Positions 22,639-35,544 of a DNA stretch of 64,000 bases are shown here, piece after piece. The notes under the pieces were generated by a model. It searched no databases. It saw nothing but the letters and a program-made list of their open reading frames with translations, and had not been told where the DNA came from. Where the stretch lies: NCBI RefSeq assembly GCF_027744825.2, contig NC_071348.1, positions 20,121,563 through 20,185,562 of the forward strand. Reading direction: 5' to 3'. A program made the position numbers and the translations under genes. The DNA is from Synchiropus splendidus (lineage: Eukaryota > Chordata > Actinopteri > Syngnathiformes > Callionymidae). How positions within the stretch are numbered: position 1 is the first letter of the stretch; each line of letters starts with the position of its first letter.

Positions 22639-25600
22639 GCAGAAAACGCGTTTTCAGCCTGAGATAAGGTGGGTTCCGGAACGCCAAACATAAAAATGTT
22701 AATAACTTACGAAAAACACTTCATTCAGATTAGATTTGATGTGCAACTACGAGAAAGACCCTTTCTGCTATAGTGGGAGGTGAAACTTTCATGTTCTGAA
22801 GCTTTCCTTCTAAGTTATGGGACAATGCAGATAACGCGTATTCAGCCAGAGATAAGGTGGGTTCCGGAACGCCAAACATAAAAATGTTTATAACTTTGGA
22901 AGAAACACTTCAGACAGCTTAGATTTGATGTGCAACTACTAGAAAGACCCTGTTTGTCATAGTGGGAGCTGAAAATTGTATGTTCTGATGCTTCCCTGCA
23001 AAGTTAAGGAACAATGCAGAAATCGCGTTTTCAGGCTGAGATAAGGTGGGTTCCGGAACGCCAAACATAAAAATGTTGATAACTTTGGAAAAACACATCA
23101 GACAACTTAGATTTGATGAGCAACGACTAGAAATACCCTTTCTGCTATTGTGGGAGGTGAAAATTTCATGTTCTGAAGCTTCCCTGCATAGTTATGGCAA
23201 AATGCAGAAAACGCGTTTTAAGCTTGAGATAAGGTGTGTTCCGGAACGCCAAACATAAAAATGTTGATAATTTTCGAAAAGCACTTCAGGCAGCTTAGAT
23301 TTGATGTGCAACTACTAGAAAAACCCTTTCTGCTATAGTGGGAGGTGAAAATTTCATTTTCTGGAACTTCCCTGCAAAGTTATGGCACAATGCGTAAAAC
23401 GCGTCTTCAGCCTGAGATTAGCTCGATTCCGGAACGCCAAACATGAAAATGTTGACAACTTTCGAAAAACACTTCAGACAGCTTAGATTTGATGTGCAAC
23501 TACTAGAAAGAACCTTTCTGCTATAATGGGAGGTGAAAATTTCATGTTCTGAAGCTTCCCTGCAAAGTTATGGCACAATGCAGAAAACGCGTTTTCAGCC
23601 TGAGATAAGGTGGGTTCTGGAACGCCAAACATAAAAATGTTGATAACTTTCGAAAAACATTTCAGACAGCTTAGATTTGATGTGCAACTACTAGAAAGAC
23701 CCTTTCTGCTATAGTGGGAGGTGAAAATTTCATTTTCTGGAACTTCCCTGCAAAGTTATGGCACAATGCGTAGAACGCGTTTTCAGCCTGAGATAAGGTC
23801 GATTACAGAACGCCAAACATAAAAATGTTGATAACTTTGGAAAAACACTTCAGACAGCTAAGAATAGATGTGCAACTACTAGAAAGACACTTTGTGCTAT
23901 AGTGGGAGGTGAAAATTTCATTTTCTGAATCTTCCCTGAGAATTTATGGCACAATGCACAAAACGCGTTTTCAGCCTGAGATAAGGTGGGTTCCGGAACG
24001 CCAAACGTAAAAATGTTGATAACTTTGGAAAAAACATTTCAGACAGCTGAGATTTGATGTGCAACTACTAGAAAGACCCTTTCTGCGACAGTGGGAGGTC
24101 AAAGTTTCATGTTCTGAAGCTTCCCTGGAAAGTTATGGGACAATGCGTAAAACGCGTTTTCAGCCTGAGATAAGGTCGATTCCGGAACGCCAAACATAAA
24201 AATGTTGACAACTTTCGAAAAACACTTCAGACAGCTTAGATTTGATCTGCAACTACTAGAAAGACCCTTTCTGCTATAGTGGGAGGTGAAAATTTCATGT
24301 TCTGAAGTTTCCCTGCAAAGTTATGGCACAATGCCGAAAACGCGTTTTCAGCCTGAGATAAGGTGGGTTCCGGAACGCCAAACATTAAAATGTTGATAAC
24401 TTTGGAAAAACACTTCAGACAGCTTAGATTTGATGTGCAACTACTAGAAAGACCCTTTCTGCTATAGAGGGAGGTGAAAATTTCATTTTCTGAAGCTTCC
24501 CTGCAAAGTTATGGCACAATGCGTAAAACCCGTTTTCAGCCTGAGATAAGGTGGGTTCCGGAACGCCAAACATAAAAATGTTGATAACTTTGGAAAAACA
24601 CTTCAGACAGCTTAGATTTGATGTGCAACTACTAGAAAGACCCTTTCTGCTATAGAGGGAGGTGAAAATTTCATTTTCTGAAGCTTCCCTGCAAAGTTAT
24701 GGCACAATGCGTAAAACCCGTTTTCAGCCTGAGATAAGGTGGGTTCCGGAACGCCAAACATAAAAATGTTGATAACTTTGGAAAAACACTTCAGACAGCT
24801 TATATTTGATGTGCAACTACTACAAAGACCCTTTCTGCTATAGTGGGAAGTGAAACGTTCATGTTCTGAAGCTTTCCTTCAAAGTTATGGGACAATGCAG
24901 AAAACGCATTTTCAGCCTGAGATAAGGTGGGTTCCGGAACGCCAACATAAAAATGTTAATAACTTACGAAAAACACTTCATTCAGATTAGATTTGATGTG
25001 CAACTACGAGAAAGACCCTTTCTGCTATAGTGGGAGGTGAAACTTTCATGTTCTGAAGCTTTCCTTCTAAGTTATGGGACAATGCAGAAAACGCGTATTC
25101 AGCCTGAGATAAGGTGGGTTCCGGAACGCCAAACATAAAAATGTTTATAACTTTGGAAGAAACACTTCAGACAGCTTAGATTTAATGTGCAACTACTAGA
25201 AAGACCCTTTCTGCTATAGTGGGAGGTGAAAATTTCATGTTCTGAAGCTTCCCTGCAAAGTTATGGCACAATGCAGAAAACGCGTTTTCAGCCTGAGATA
25301 AGGAGGGTTCCGGAACGCCAAACATAAAAATGTTTATAACTTTGGAAGAAACATTTCAGGCAGCTTAGATTTGATGTGCAACTACTAGAAAGACCCTTTC
25401 TGCTATAGTGGGAGGTGAAATTTTTATTTTCTGAAGCTTCCCTGCAAAGTTATGGCACAAGGCGTAAAACGCGTTTTCAGCCTGAGATAAGGTCGATTCC
25501 GGAACGCCCAACATAAAAATGTTGATAACTTTGGAAAAACACTTCAGACAGCTTAGATTTGATGTGCAACTACTAGAAAGACCCTTTCTGCTATAGTGGG

Positions 25601-28093
25601 AGGTGAAAATTTCATTTTCTGAAGCTTCCCTGCAAAGTTATGGCACAATGCGTAAAACCCGTTTTCAGCCTGAGATAAGGTGGGTTCCGGAACGCCAAAC
25701 ATAAAAATGTTGATAACTTTGGAAAAACACTTCAGACAGCTTATATTTGATGTGCAACTACTACAAAGACCCTTTCTGCTATAGTGGGAAGTGAAACGTT
25801 CATGTTCTGAAGCTTTCCTTCAAAGTTATGGGACAATGCAGAAAACACATTTTCAGCCTGAGATAAGGTGGGTTCCGGAACGCCAAACATAAAAATGTTA
25901 ATAACTTACGAAAAACACTTCATTCAGATTAGATTTGATGTGCAACTACGAGAAAGACCCTTTCTGCTATAGTGGGAGGTGAACATTTCATGTTCTGAAC
26001 TTTCCCTGAGAAGCTATGGCACAATGCAGAAAACGCGTTTTCAGCCTGAGATAAGGTGGGTTCCGGTACGCCAATCGTAAAAATGTTGATAACTTTGGAA
26101 CAACACTTCAGACAGCTTAGATTTGATGTGCAACTACTAGAAAGACCCTTTCTGCTATAGTGGGAGGTGAAAATTTCATTTTCTGAAGCTTCCCTGCAAA
26201 GTTATGGCACAATGCGTAAAACGCGTTTTCAGCCTGAGATAAGGTCGATTCTGGAACGCCAAACATAAAAATGTTGATAACTTTGGAAAAACACTTCAGA
26301 CAGCTTAGATTTGATCTGCAACTACTAGAAAGACCCTTTCTGCTATAGTGGGAGGTTAAAATTTCATGTTCGGAATCTTCCATGCAAAGTTATGGCACAA
26401 TGCAGACAACGCGTTTTCAGCCTGAGATAAGGTCGATTCTGGGACGCCAAACATAAAAATGTTGAGAACTTTGGAAAAACACTTCAGACAAATTAGATTT
26501 GATGATCTACTACTAGAAAGACCCTTTCTGCTATAGTGGGAGGTGAACATTTCATGTTCTGAAGCTTCCCTGCAAAGTTATGGCACAATGCGTAAAAACC
26601 CGTTTTCAGCCTGAGATAAGGTCGATTCCGGAACGCCAAACATAAAAATGTTGATAACTTTCGAAAAACACTTCAGACAGCTTAGATTTGATGTGCAACT
26701 ACTAGAAGGACCCTTTCTGCTATAGTGGAAGGTTAAAATTTCATGTACTGAAGCTTCCTTGCAAAGTTATGGCACAATGCGTAAAACGCGTTTTCAGCCT
26801 GAGATAAGGTCGATTCTGGAACGCCAAACATAAAAATGTTGATAACTTTCGAAAAACACTTCAGACAGCTTAGATTTGATGTGCAACTACTAGAAAGACC
26901 CTTTCTGCTATAGTGGGACGTGAAAATTTCATGTTCTGAAGCTTCCCTGCAAAGTCATGGGACAATGCAGAAAACGATTTTTCATCCTGAGTTAAGCTCG
27001 ATTCCGGAACGCCAAACATAAAAATGTTGATAACTTTCAAAAAACACTTCAGACAGCTTAGATTTGATAAGCAACTACTCGAAAGACCCTTTCTGCTATA
27101 GTGGGACCTGAATATTTCATGTTCTGAAGCTTCCCTGCAAAGTTATGGCACAATGCCGAAAACGCGTTTTCAGCCTGAGATTAGGCGGGTTCCGGAACGC
27201 CAAACATAAAAATGTTGATAATTTTGGAAAAACACTTCAGACAGCTTAGATTTGATGTGCAACTACCAGAAAGACCCTTTCTGCTATAGTGGGACCTGAA
27301 AATTTCATGTTCTGAAGCTTCCCTGCAAAGTTATGGCACAATGCAGATAACGCGTTTTCAGCTTGAGATAAGGTGGGTTCCGGAACGCCAAACATAAAAA
27401 TGTTGATAACTTTGGAAAAACTCTTCAGACAGCATAGATTTGATGTGCAACTACTAGAAATACCCTTTCTGCTATAGTGGGACCTGAATATTTCATGTTC
27501 TGAAGCTTCCCTGCAAAGTTATGGCACAATGCCGACAACGCGTTTTCAGCCTGAGTTAAGGTGGGTTCCGGAACGCCAAACATAAAAATGTTGATAACTT
27601 TGGAACAACACTTCAACAGCTTAGATTTAATGTGCAACTACTCCAAAGAACCTTCCTGCTATAGTGGGAGGTGAAAATTCCATGTTCTGAAGCTTCCCTG
27701 CAAAGTTATGGCACAATCCGTAAAACGCGTTTTCAGCCTGAGATAAGGTGGGTTCCGGACCGCCAAACATAAAAATGTTGATAACTTTGGAAAAACACTT
27801 CAGACAGCATAGATTTATTGTGCAACTACTAGAAAGACCCTTTCTGCTATAGTGGGAGGTGAACATTTCATGTTCGGAAGCTTCCCTGAGAGGTTATGGC
27901 ACAATGCAGAAAACGCGTTTTCAGTCTGAGATAAGGTGGTTTCCGAAACGCCAAACGTAAAAATGTTGATAACTTTGGAACAACACTTCAGACACCTTAG
28001 ATTTAATGTGCAACTACTAGAAATACCCTTTCTGCTATAGTGGGAGGTGAAAATTTCATTTTCTGAAGCTTCCCTGCAAAGTTATGGCACAAT
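22639..28093. repeat. Large tandem duplication, copy 2 (about 5.5 kb, 29 monomers)
   Basis: Abuts copy 1. It carries a single version of the nested 1129 bp block (22795-23923). It lacks one monomer present in copy 1 near 18.73-18.92 kb and two present near 20.95-21.32 kb. It has an extra GAGGGAGGTG/AAAACCCG monomer near 24.47-24.66 kb and an extra monomer near 24.96-25.15 kb. Point differences are few, for example CTTTCAAAAAACAC near 27040 versus CTTTCGAAAAACAC near 21581. The copies diverge near 28094, where GCGTGAAACGCG replaces GCAGAAAACGCG. Confidence 0.88.
22795..23923. repeat. Third copy of the six-monomer 1129 bp block
   Basis: Matches 16022-17150 (offset 6773) and 17151-18279 (offset 5644). 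One visible change is CTATAGTGGG near 23896, against CTATAATGGG in copies A and B. Confidence 0.9.
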
Positions 28094-30110
28094 GCGTGAA
28101 ACGCGTTTTCAGCCTGAGATAAGGTCGATTCCGGAACGCCAAACATAAAAATGTTGATAACTTTGGAAAACACTTTAGACAGCTTACATTTGATGTGCAA
28201 CTAATAGAAAGACCATTTCTGTTATAGTGGGACGTGAAAATTTCATGTTCTGAAGCTTCCCTGCAAAGTTATGGCACAATGCAGAAAACGCGTTTTCAGC
28301 TTGAGATAAGGTGGGTTCCGGACCGCCAAACATAAAAATGTTGATAACTTTGGAAAAACACTTCAGACAGCATAGATTTGATGTGCAACTACTAGAAAGA
28401 CCCTTTCTGCTATAGTGGGAGGTGAACATTTCATGTTCTGAAGCTTCCCTGAGAGGTTATGGCACAATGCAGAAAACGCGTTTTCAGTCTGAGATAAGGT
28501 GGTTTCCGAAACGCCAAACGTAAAAATGTTGATAACTTTGGAACAACACTTCAGACACCTTAGATTTAATGTGCAACTACTAGAAATACCCTTTCTGCTA
28601 TAGTGGGAGGTGAAAATTTCATTTTCTGAAGCTTCCCTGCAAAGTTATGGCACAATGCGTGAAACGCGTTTTCAGCCTGAGATAAGGTCGATTCCGGAAC
28701 GCCAAACATAAAAATGTTGATAACTTTGGAAAACACTTTAGACAGCTTACATTTGATGTGCAACTACTAGAAAGACCCTTTCTGCTATAGTGGGAGGTGA
28801 ACATTTCATGTTCTGAAGCTTCCCTGCAAAGTTATGGCACAATGCGTAAAACGCGTTTTCAGGCTAAGATAAGGTCGATTCCGGAACGCCAAACATAAAA
28901 ATATTGATAACTTTGGAAAAACACTTCAGACTGCTTAGATTTGTTGTGCAACTACTAGAAAGACCATTTCTGTTATAGTGGGACGTGAAAATTTCATGTT
29001 CTGAAACTTCCCTGCAAAGTTATGGCACAATGCAGAAAACGCGTTTTCAGCTTGAGATAAGGTGGGTTCCGAAACGCCAAACGTAAAAATGTTGATATCT
29101 TTCGAACAACACTTCAGACAGCTCAGATTTAATGTGCAACTACTAGAAAGACCCTTTCTGCTATAGTGGGAGGTGAAAATTTCATGTTCTGAAGCTTCCC
29201 TGCAAAGTTATGACACAATGCGTAAAACGCGTTTTCAGCCTGAGATAAGGTCGATTCCGGAACGCCAAACATTAAAATGTTGATAACTTTGGAAAAACAC
29301 TTCAGACAGCTTAGATTTGATGTGCAACTACTAGAAAGACCCTTTCGGCTATTGTGGGAGGTGAAAATTTCATGTCCTGAAGCTTACTTGCAAAGTTATG
29401 GTACAATGCAGAAAACGCCTTTTCAGCCTGAGATAAGGTTGATTCCCGAACGATAAACATAAAAATGTTGATAACTTTGGAAAAACACTTCAGACAGCTT
29501 ACATTTGATGTGCAACTTCTCGAAAGACCTTTTCTGCTATAGTGGGAGGTGAACATTTCATGTTCTGAAGCTTCCCTGAAAAGTTATGGCACAATGCGTA
29601 AAACGCGTTTTCAGCCTGAGATAAGGTCCATTCCGGAACGCCAAACATAAAAATGTTGATAACTTTGGAAAAATATTTCAGACAGCTTAGATTTGAAGTG
29701 CAACTACTAGAAAGACCCTTTCTGCTATAGTGGGAGGTTAAAATTTCATGTTCGGAAGCTTCCATGCAAAGTTATAGCACAATGCAGACAACGCGTTTTC
29801 AGCCTGAGATAATGTCGATTCTGGAACGCCAAACATAAAAATGTTGATAACTTTGGAAAAACACTTCAGTCAGCTTAGATTTCATGTGCAACTACTCGAA
29901 AGACCCTTTCTGCTATAGTGGAAGGCGAACATTTCATGTTCTGAAGCTTCCCTGAAAAGTTACGCCACAATGCAGAAAAGGCGTTTTCAGCCTGAGATTA
30001 GGTGGGTTCCAGAACGCCAAACATAAAAATGTTGATAACTTTGGAAAAACACTTCAGACAGCTTAGATTTGATGTGCAACTACTAGAAAGACCCTTTCTG
30101 CTACAGTGGG
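28045..30110. repeat. Eleven-monomer block, copy 1 of a 2066 bp tandem duplication
   Basis: Recurs at an offset of 2066 (11 units minus 2). It includes two monomers shortened by 1 bp (TTTGGAAAACACTTTAGAC near 28160 and 28724). It also holds an internal three-monomer repeat at an offset of 563, so that CTGAGAGGTTATGG with GTGGTTTCCGAAACG appears near 27885 and 28450. Confidence 0.9.
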
Positions 30111-32150
30111 AGGTGAAAATTTCATTTTCTGAAGCTTCCCTGCAAAGTTATGGCACAATGCGTGAAACGCGTTTTCAGCCTGAGATAAGGTCGATTCCGG
30201 AACGCCAAACATAAAAATGTTGATAACTTTGGAAAACACTTTAGACAGCTTACATTTGATGTGCAACTAATAGAAAGACCATTTCTGTTATAGTGGGACG
30301 TGAAAATTTCATGTTCTGAAGCTTCCCTGCAAAGTTATGGCACAATGCAGAAAACGCGTTTTCAGCTTGAGATAAGGTGGGTTCCGGACCGCCAAACATA
30401 AAAATGTTGATAACTTTGGAAAAACACTTCAGACAGCATAGATTTGATGTGCAACTACTAGAAAGACCCTTTCTGCTATAGTGGGAGGTGAACATTTCAT
30501 GTTCTGAAGCTTCCCTGAGAGGTTATGGCACAATGCAGAAAACGCGTTTTCAGTCTGAGATAAGGTGGTTTCCGAAACGCCAAACGTAAAAATGTTGATA
30601 ACTTTGGAACAACACTTCAGACACCTTAGATTTAATGTGCAACTACTAGAAATACCCTTTCTGCTATAGTGGGAGGTGAAAATTTCATTTTCTGAAGCTT
30701 CCCTGCAAAGTTATGGCACAATGCGTGAAACGCGTTTTCAGCCTGAGATAAGGTCGATTCCGGAACGCCAAACATAAAAATGTTGATAACTTTGGAAAAC
30801 ACTTTAGACAGCTTACATTTGATGTGCAACTACTAGAAAGACCCTTTCTGCTATAGTGGGAGGTGAACATTTCATGTTCTGAAGCTTCCCTGCAAAGTTA
30901 TGGCACAATGCGTAAAACGCGTTTTCAGGCTAAGATAAGGTCGATTCCGGAACGCCAAACATAAAAATATTGATAACTTTGGAAAAACACTTCAGACTGC
31001 TTAGATTTGTTGTGCAACTACTAGAAAGACCATTTCTGTTATAGTGGGACGTGAAAATTTCATGTTCTGAAACTTCCCTGCAAAGTTATGGCACAATGCA
31101 GAAAACGCGTTTTCAGCTTGAGATAAGGTGGGTTCCGAAACGCCAAACGTAAAAATGTTGATATCTTTCGAACAACACTTCAGACAGCTCAGATTTAATG
31201 TGCAACTACTAGAAAGACCCTTTCTGCTATAGTGGGAGGTGAACATTTCATGTTCTGAAGCTTCCCTGCAAAGTTATGACACAATGCGTAAAACGCGTTT
31301 TCAGCCTGAGATAAGGTCGATTCCGGAACGCCAAACATTAAAATGTTGATAACTTTGGAAAAACACTTCAGACAGCTTAGATTTGATGTGCAACTACTAG
31401 AAAGACCCTTTCGGCTATTGTGGGAGGTGAAAATTTCATGTCCTGAAGCTTACTTGCAAAGTTATGGTACAATGCAGAAAACGCCTTTTCAGCCTGAGAT
31501 AAGGTTGATTCCCGAACGATAAACATAAAAATGTTGATAACTTTGGAAAAACACTTCAGACAGCTTACATTTGATGTGCAACTTCTCGAAAGACCTTTTC
31601 TGCTATAGTGGGAGGTGAACATTTCATGTTCTGAAGCTTCCCTGAAAAGTTATGGCACAATGAGTAAAACGCGTTTTCAGCCTGAGATAAGGTCCATTCC
31701 GGAACGCCAAACATAAAAATGTTGATAACTTTGGAAAAATATTTCAGACAGCTTAGATTTGATGTGCAACTACTGGAAAGACCCTTTCTGCTATAGTGGG
31801 AGGTGAACATTTCATGTTCGGAAGCTTCCATGCAAAGTTATAGCACAATGCAGACAACGCGTTTTCAGCCTGAGATAATGTCGATTCTGGAACGCCAAAC
31901 ATAAAAATGTTGATAACTTTGGAAAAACACTTCAGACAGCTTAGATTTCATGTGCAACTACTCGAAAGACCCTTTCTGCTATAGTGGAAGGCGAACATTT
32001 CATGTTCTGAAGCTTCCCTGAAAAGTTACGCCACAATGCAGAAAAGGCGTTTTCAGCCTGAGATTAGGTGGGTTCCAGAACGCCAAACATAAAAATGTTG
32101 ATAACTTTGGAAAAACACTTCAGACAGCTTAGATTTGATGTGCAACTACT
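30111..32150. repeat. Eleven-monomer block, copy 2 of the 2066 bp duplication
   Basis: Partner of the preceding block, with few substitutions seen. Examples are GTGAACATTTC near 31240 versus GTGAAAATTTC near 29174, and ACTACTGGAAAG near 31770 versus ACTACTAGAAAG near 29703. It ends where GACCCATTCTGC appears near 32157. Confidence 0.9.
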
Positions 32151-32508
32151 AGAAAGACCCATTCTGCTATAGTGGGAGGTGAACATTTCATGTACGGAAG
32201 CTTCCATGCAAAGTTATGGCACAATGCAGACAACGCGTTTTCAGCCTGAGAGAAGGTCGATTCTGGAACGCCAAACATAAAAATGTTGATAACTTTCGAA
32301 AAACACTTCAGACAGCTTAGATTTGATGTGCAACTACTAGAAAGACCCTTTCTGTTATAGTGGGAGGTGAACATTTCATGTTCTGAAGCTTCCCTGCAAA
32401 GTTATGGCACAATGCAGAAAACGCGATTTCAGCTTGAGATGAGGTGGGTTTCGGAACGCCAAACATAAAAATGTTGATAACTTTGGAAAAACACTTCAGA
32501 CAGCTTAA
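32138..32508. repeat. Eight-monomer-spaced repeat, copy 1
   Basis: Recurs exactly 1504 bp (8 units) downstream at 33642-34012. Shared markers are GACCCATTCTGC, CATGTACGGAAGCTTCCATG, CCTGAGAGAAGGTCG and GATTTCAGCTTGAGATGAGG. Confidence 0.86.
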
Positions 32509-33641
32509 ATTTGATGTGCAACTACGAGAAAGACCCTTTCTGCTATAGTGGGAGGTGAAAATTTCATGTTCTGAAGCTTCTCTGCAAAGTTATGGCACAA
32601 TGCAGAAAACGCATTTTCAGCCAGAGACCAGGTAGGTTCCGGAACGCCAAACATAAAAATGTTGATCACTTTGGGAAAACACTTCAGACAGCTTAGGGTT
32701 GATGTGCAACTACTAGAAATACCATTTCTGCTATAGTGAGAGGTTAAAATTTCATGTTCGGAAGCTTTCATGCAAAGTTATGGCACAATGCAGACAACGC
32801 GTTTTCAGCCTGAGATAAGGTCGATTCCGGAACGCCAAACATAAAAATGTTGATAACTTTCGAAAAACAGTTCAGACAGGTTAGATTTGATGTGCAACTA
32901 CGAGAAAGACCCTTTCTGCTACAGTGGGAGGTCAAAATTTCATGTTCTGAGGCTTCCCAGCAAAGTTATGGGACAATGCAGAAAACGATTTTTATCCTGA
33001 GATAAGGTCGATTCCGGAACGCCAAGCATAAAAATATTGATAACTTTTGAAAAACACTTCAGACAGCTTAGATTTGATGAGCAACTACTAGAAAGACCCT
33101 TTGTGCTATAGTGGGAGGTGAACATTTCATGTTCTGAAGCTTCCCTGCAAAGTTATGGTACATTGCGTAAAACGCGTTTTCAGCCTGAGATAAGGTTTAT
33201 TCCGGAACGCCAAACATAAAAATGTTGATAACTTTGGAAAAACACATCAGACAACTTAGATTTGATATGCAACTACTAGAAAGACGCTTTCTGCTATAGT
33301 CGAAGGTGAAAATGTCATGTTCTGAAGCTTCCCTGAGAAGTTATGGCACAATGAAAGAAATACGTTTTCAGCCTGAGACAAGGCAGGTTCTGGAATGCCA
33401 AACATAAAAATGTTGATAACTTTGGAAAAAACATTTCAGACAGCTTTGATTTGATGTGCAACTACGAGAAAGACCCTTTCTGCTATAGTGGGAGGTGAAA
33501 ATTTCATGTTCTGACGCTTCCCTGCAAAGTTATGGCACAATGCAGAAAACGTGTTTTCAACATGAGATAAGGTCGATTCTGGAACGCCAAACATAAAAAT
33601 GTTGATAACTTTGGAAAAACACTTCAGACAGGTTAGATTTG
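32509..33641. repeat. Six monomers between the 1504 bp-spaced copies
   Basis: In-register, diverged monomers with private variants such as CTTTCATGCAAAG near 32765, AAACGATTTTTATCCTG near 32981, ATGAAAGAAATACG near 33352 and TTCAACATGAG near 33556. No gene is present. Confidence 0.86.
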
Positions 33642-34012
33642 ATGTGCAACTACTAGAAAGACCCATTCTGCTATAGTGGGAGGTGAACATTTCATGTACG
33701 GAAGCTTCCATGCAAAGTTATGGCACAATGCAGACAACGCGTTTTCAGCCTGAGAGAAGGTCGATTCTGGAACGCCAAACATAAAAATGTTGATAACTTT
33801 CGAAAAACACTTCAGACAGCTTAGATTTGATGTGCAACTACTAGAAAGACCCTTTCTGTAATAGTGGGAGGTGAACATTTCATGTTCTGAAGCTTCCCTG
33901 CAAAGTTATGGCACAATGCAGAAAACGCGATTTCAGCTTGAGATGAGGTGGGTTTCGGAACGCCAAACATAAAAATGTTGATAACTTTGGAAAAACACTT
34001 CAGACAGCTTAG
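33642..34012. repeat. Eight-monomer-spaced repeat, copy 2
   Basis: Partner of 32138-32508. It carries TTTCTGTAATAG near 33855 where copy 1 has TTTCTGTTATAG. Confidence 0.86.
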
Positions 34013-35544
34013 ATTTGATGTGCAACGACGAGAAAGACGCTTTGTGCTATAGTGGGACGTGAAAATTTCATGTTCTAAAGCTTCCCTGCAAAGTTATGGC
34101 ACAATGCAGAAAACGCGTTTTCAGCCGGAGATAAGGTCGATTCCGGAACGCCAAACATAAAAATGTTGATAACTTTGGAAAAACACTTCAATCAGCTTAA
34201 ATTTGATGTGCAACTACTAGAAAGACCCTTTCTGCTATAGTGGGAGGTGAAAATTTCATGTTCTGAAGCTTCCCTGCAAAGTTATGGCACAATGCAGAAA
34301 ACGCGTTTTCAGCCTGAGATAAGGTGGGTTTCGGAACGGCAAGCATAAGAATGTTGATAACTTTGGAAAAACACTTCAGACAGGTTAGATTTGATGTGCA
34401 ACTACTAGAAAGACCCTTTCTGCTATAGTGGGATGTTAAAATTTCGTGTTCTGAAGCTTCCCTCCAAAGTTATGGCACAATGCAAAAAAAGCGTTTACAG
34501 CCTGAGATAAGGTGGGTTCCGAAACGCCTAACATAAAAATGTTGATAACTTTGGAAAAACACTTCAGACAGCTTAGATTTGATGTGTAACTACTAGAAAG
34601 ACCCTTTCTGCTATAGTGGGAGGTGAAAATTTCATGTTCTGAAGCTTCCCTGCAAAGTTATGGCACAATGCAGAAAACGTGTTTTCAGCATGAGATAAGG
34701 TCGATTCCGGAATGCCAAACATAAAAATTTTGATAACTTTGGAAAAACACTTCAGACAGCTTAGATTTGATGTGCAACTACTAGAAAGACCCTTTCTGCT
34801 ATAGTGGGAGGTGAAAATTTCATGTTCTGACGCTACACTGCGAAGCTATGGCACAATGCAGAAAATGCGTTTACAGCCTGAGATAAGGTCGATTCCGGAA
34901 TGCCAAACGTAAAAATGTTGATAACTTTGGAAAAACACTTCAGACAGCTTAGATTTGATGTGCAACTACTAGAAAGACCCATTCTGCTATAGTGGGAGTT
35001 GAAAATTTCATGTTCTGAAGCTTCCCTGCAAAGTTATGGCACATTGCAGAAAACGCGTTTTCAGCCTGAAATAAGGTCGATTCAGGAACGCCAAACACAA
35101 AAATGTTGAAAACTTTCAAAAAACACTTCAGACAGTTTAGATTTGAAGTGCAAGTACGAGAAAGACCCTTTCTGCTATAGTGGGAGGTTAAAATTTCGTG
35201 TTCTGAAGCTTCCCTCCAAAGTTATGGCACAATGCCAAAAAAGCGTTTACAGCCTGAGATAAGGTGGGTTCCGAAACGCCAAACATGAAAATGTTGATAA
35301 CTTTGGAAAAACACTTCAGACAGCTTAGATTTGACGTGCAACTATTAGAAAGACCCTTTCTGCTATAGTGGGATATGAAAATTTCATGTTCTGAAGATTC
35401 CCTGCAAAGTTATGGCAGAATGCGTAAATCGTGTTTTCAGCCTGAGATAAGTTCGACTCCTGAACGCCAAACATAAAAATGTTGATAACTTTGGAAAAAC
35501 ACTTCAATCAGCTTAGATTTGATGTGCAACTACTAGAAAGACCC
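34013..35544. repeat. Diverged monomers with 752 bp spacing signal
   Basis: About eight monomers. ATTTCGTGTTCTGAAGC with CTCCAAAG and AAGCGTTTACAGCC occurs at 34441 and 35193 (4 units apart). GCAGAATGCGTAAATCGTG occurs at 35415, as at 3644 and 10969. The subregion 34904-35168 matches 4261-4525. No gene is present. Confidence 0.86.
34904..35168. repeat. Distal partner of the 4.3 kb block
   Basis: 265 bp matching 4261-4525 with one difference seen. A shorter related stretch lies at about 37.54-37.74 kb (CACATTGCAG, CCTGAAATAAGG), so this monomer type has been copied more than once. Confidence 0.87.

Noticed and set aside
32980..33000. Short T-run after CGATTTTTATCC as a terminator
   Set aside because: It is a monomer variant of the CGCGTTTTCAGCC segment, with no gene upstream and no associated hairpin beyond the satellite dyads.
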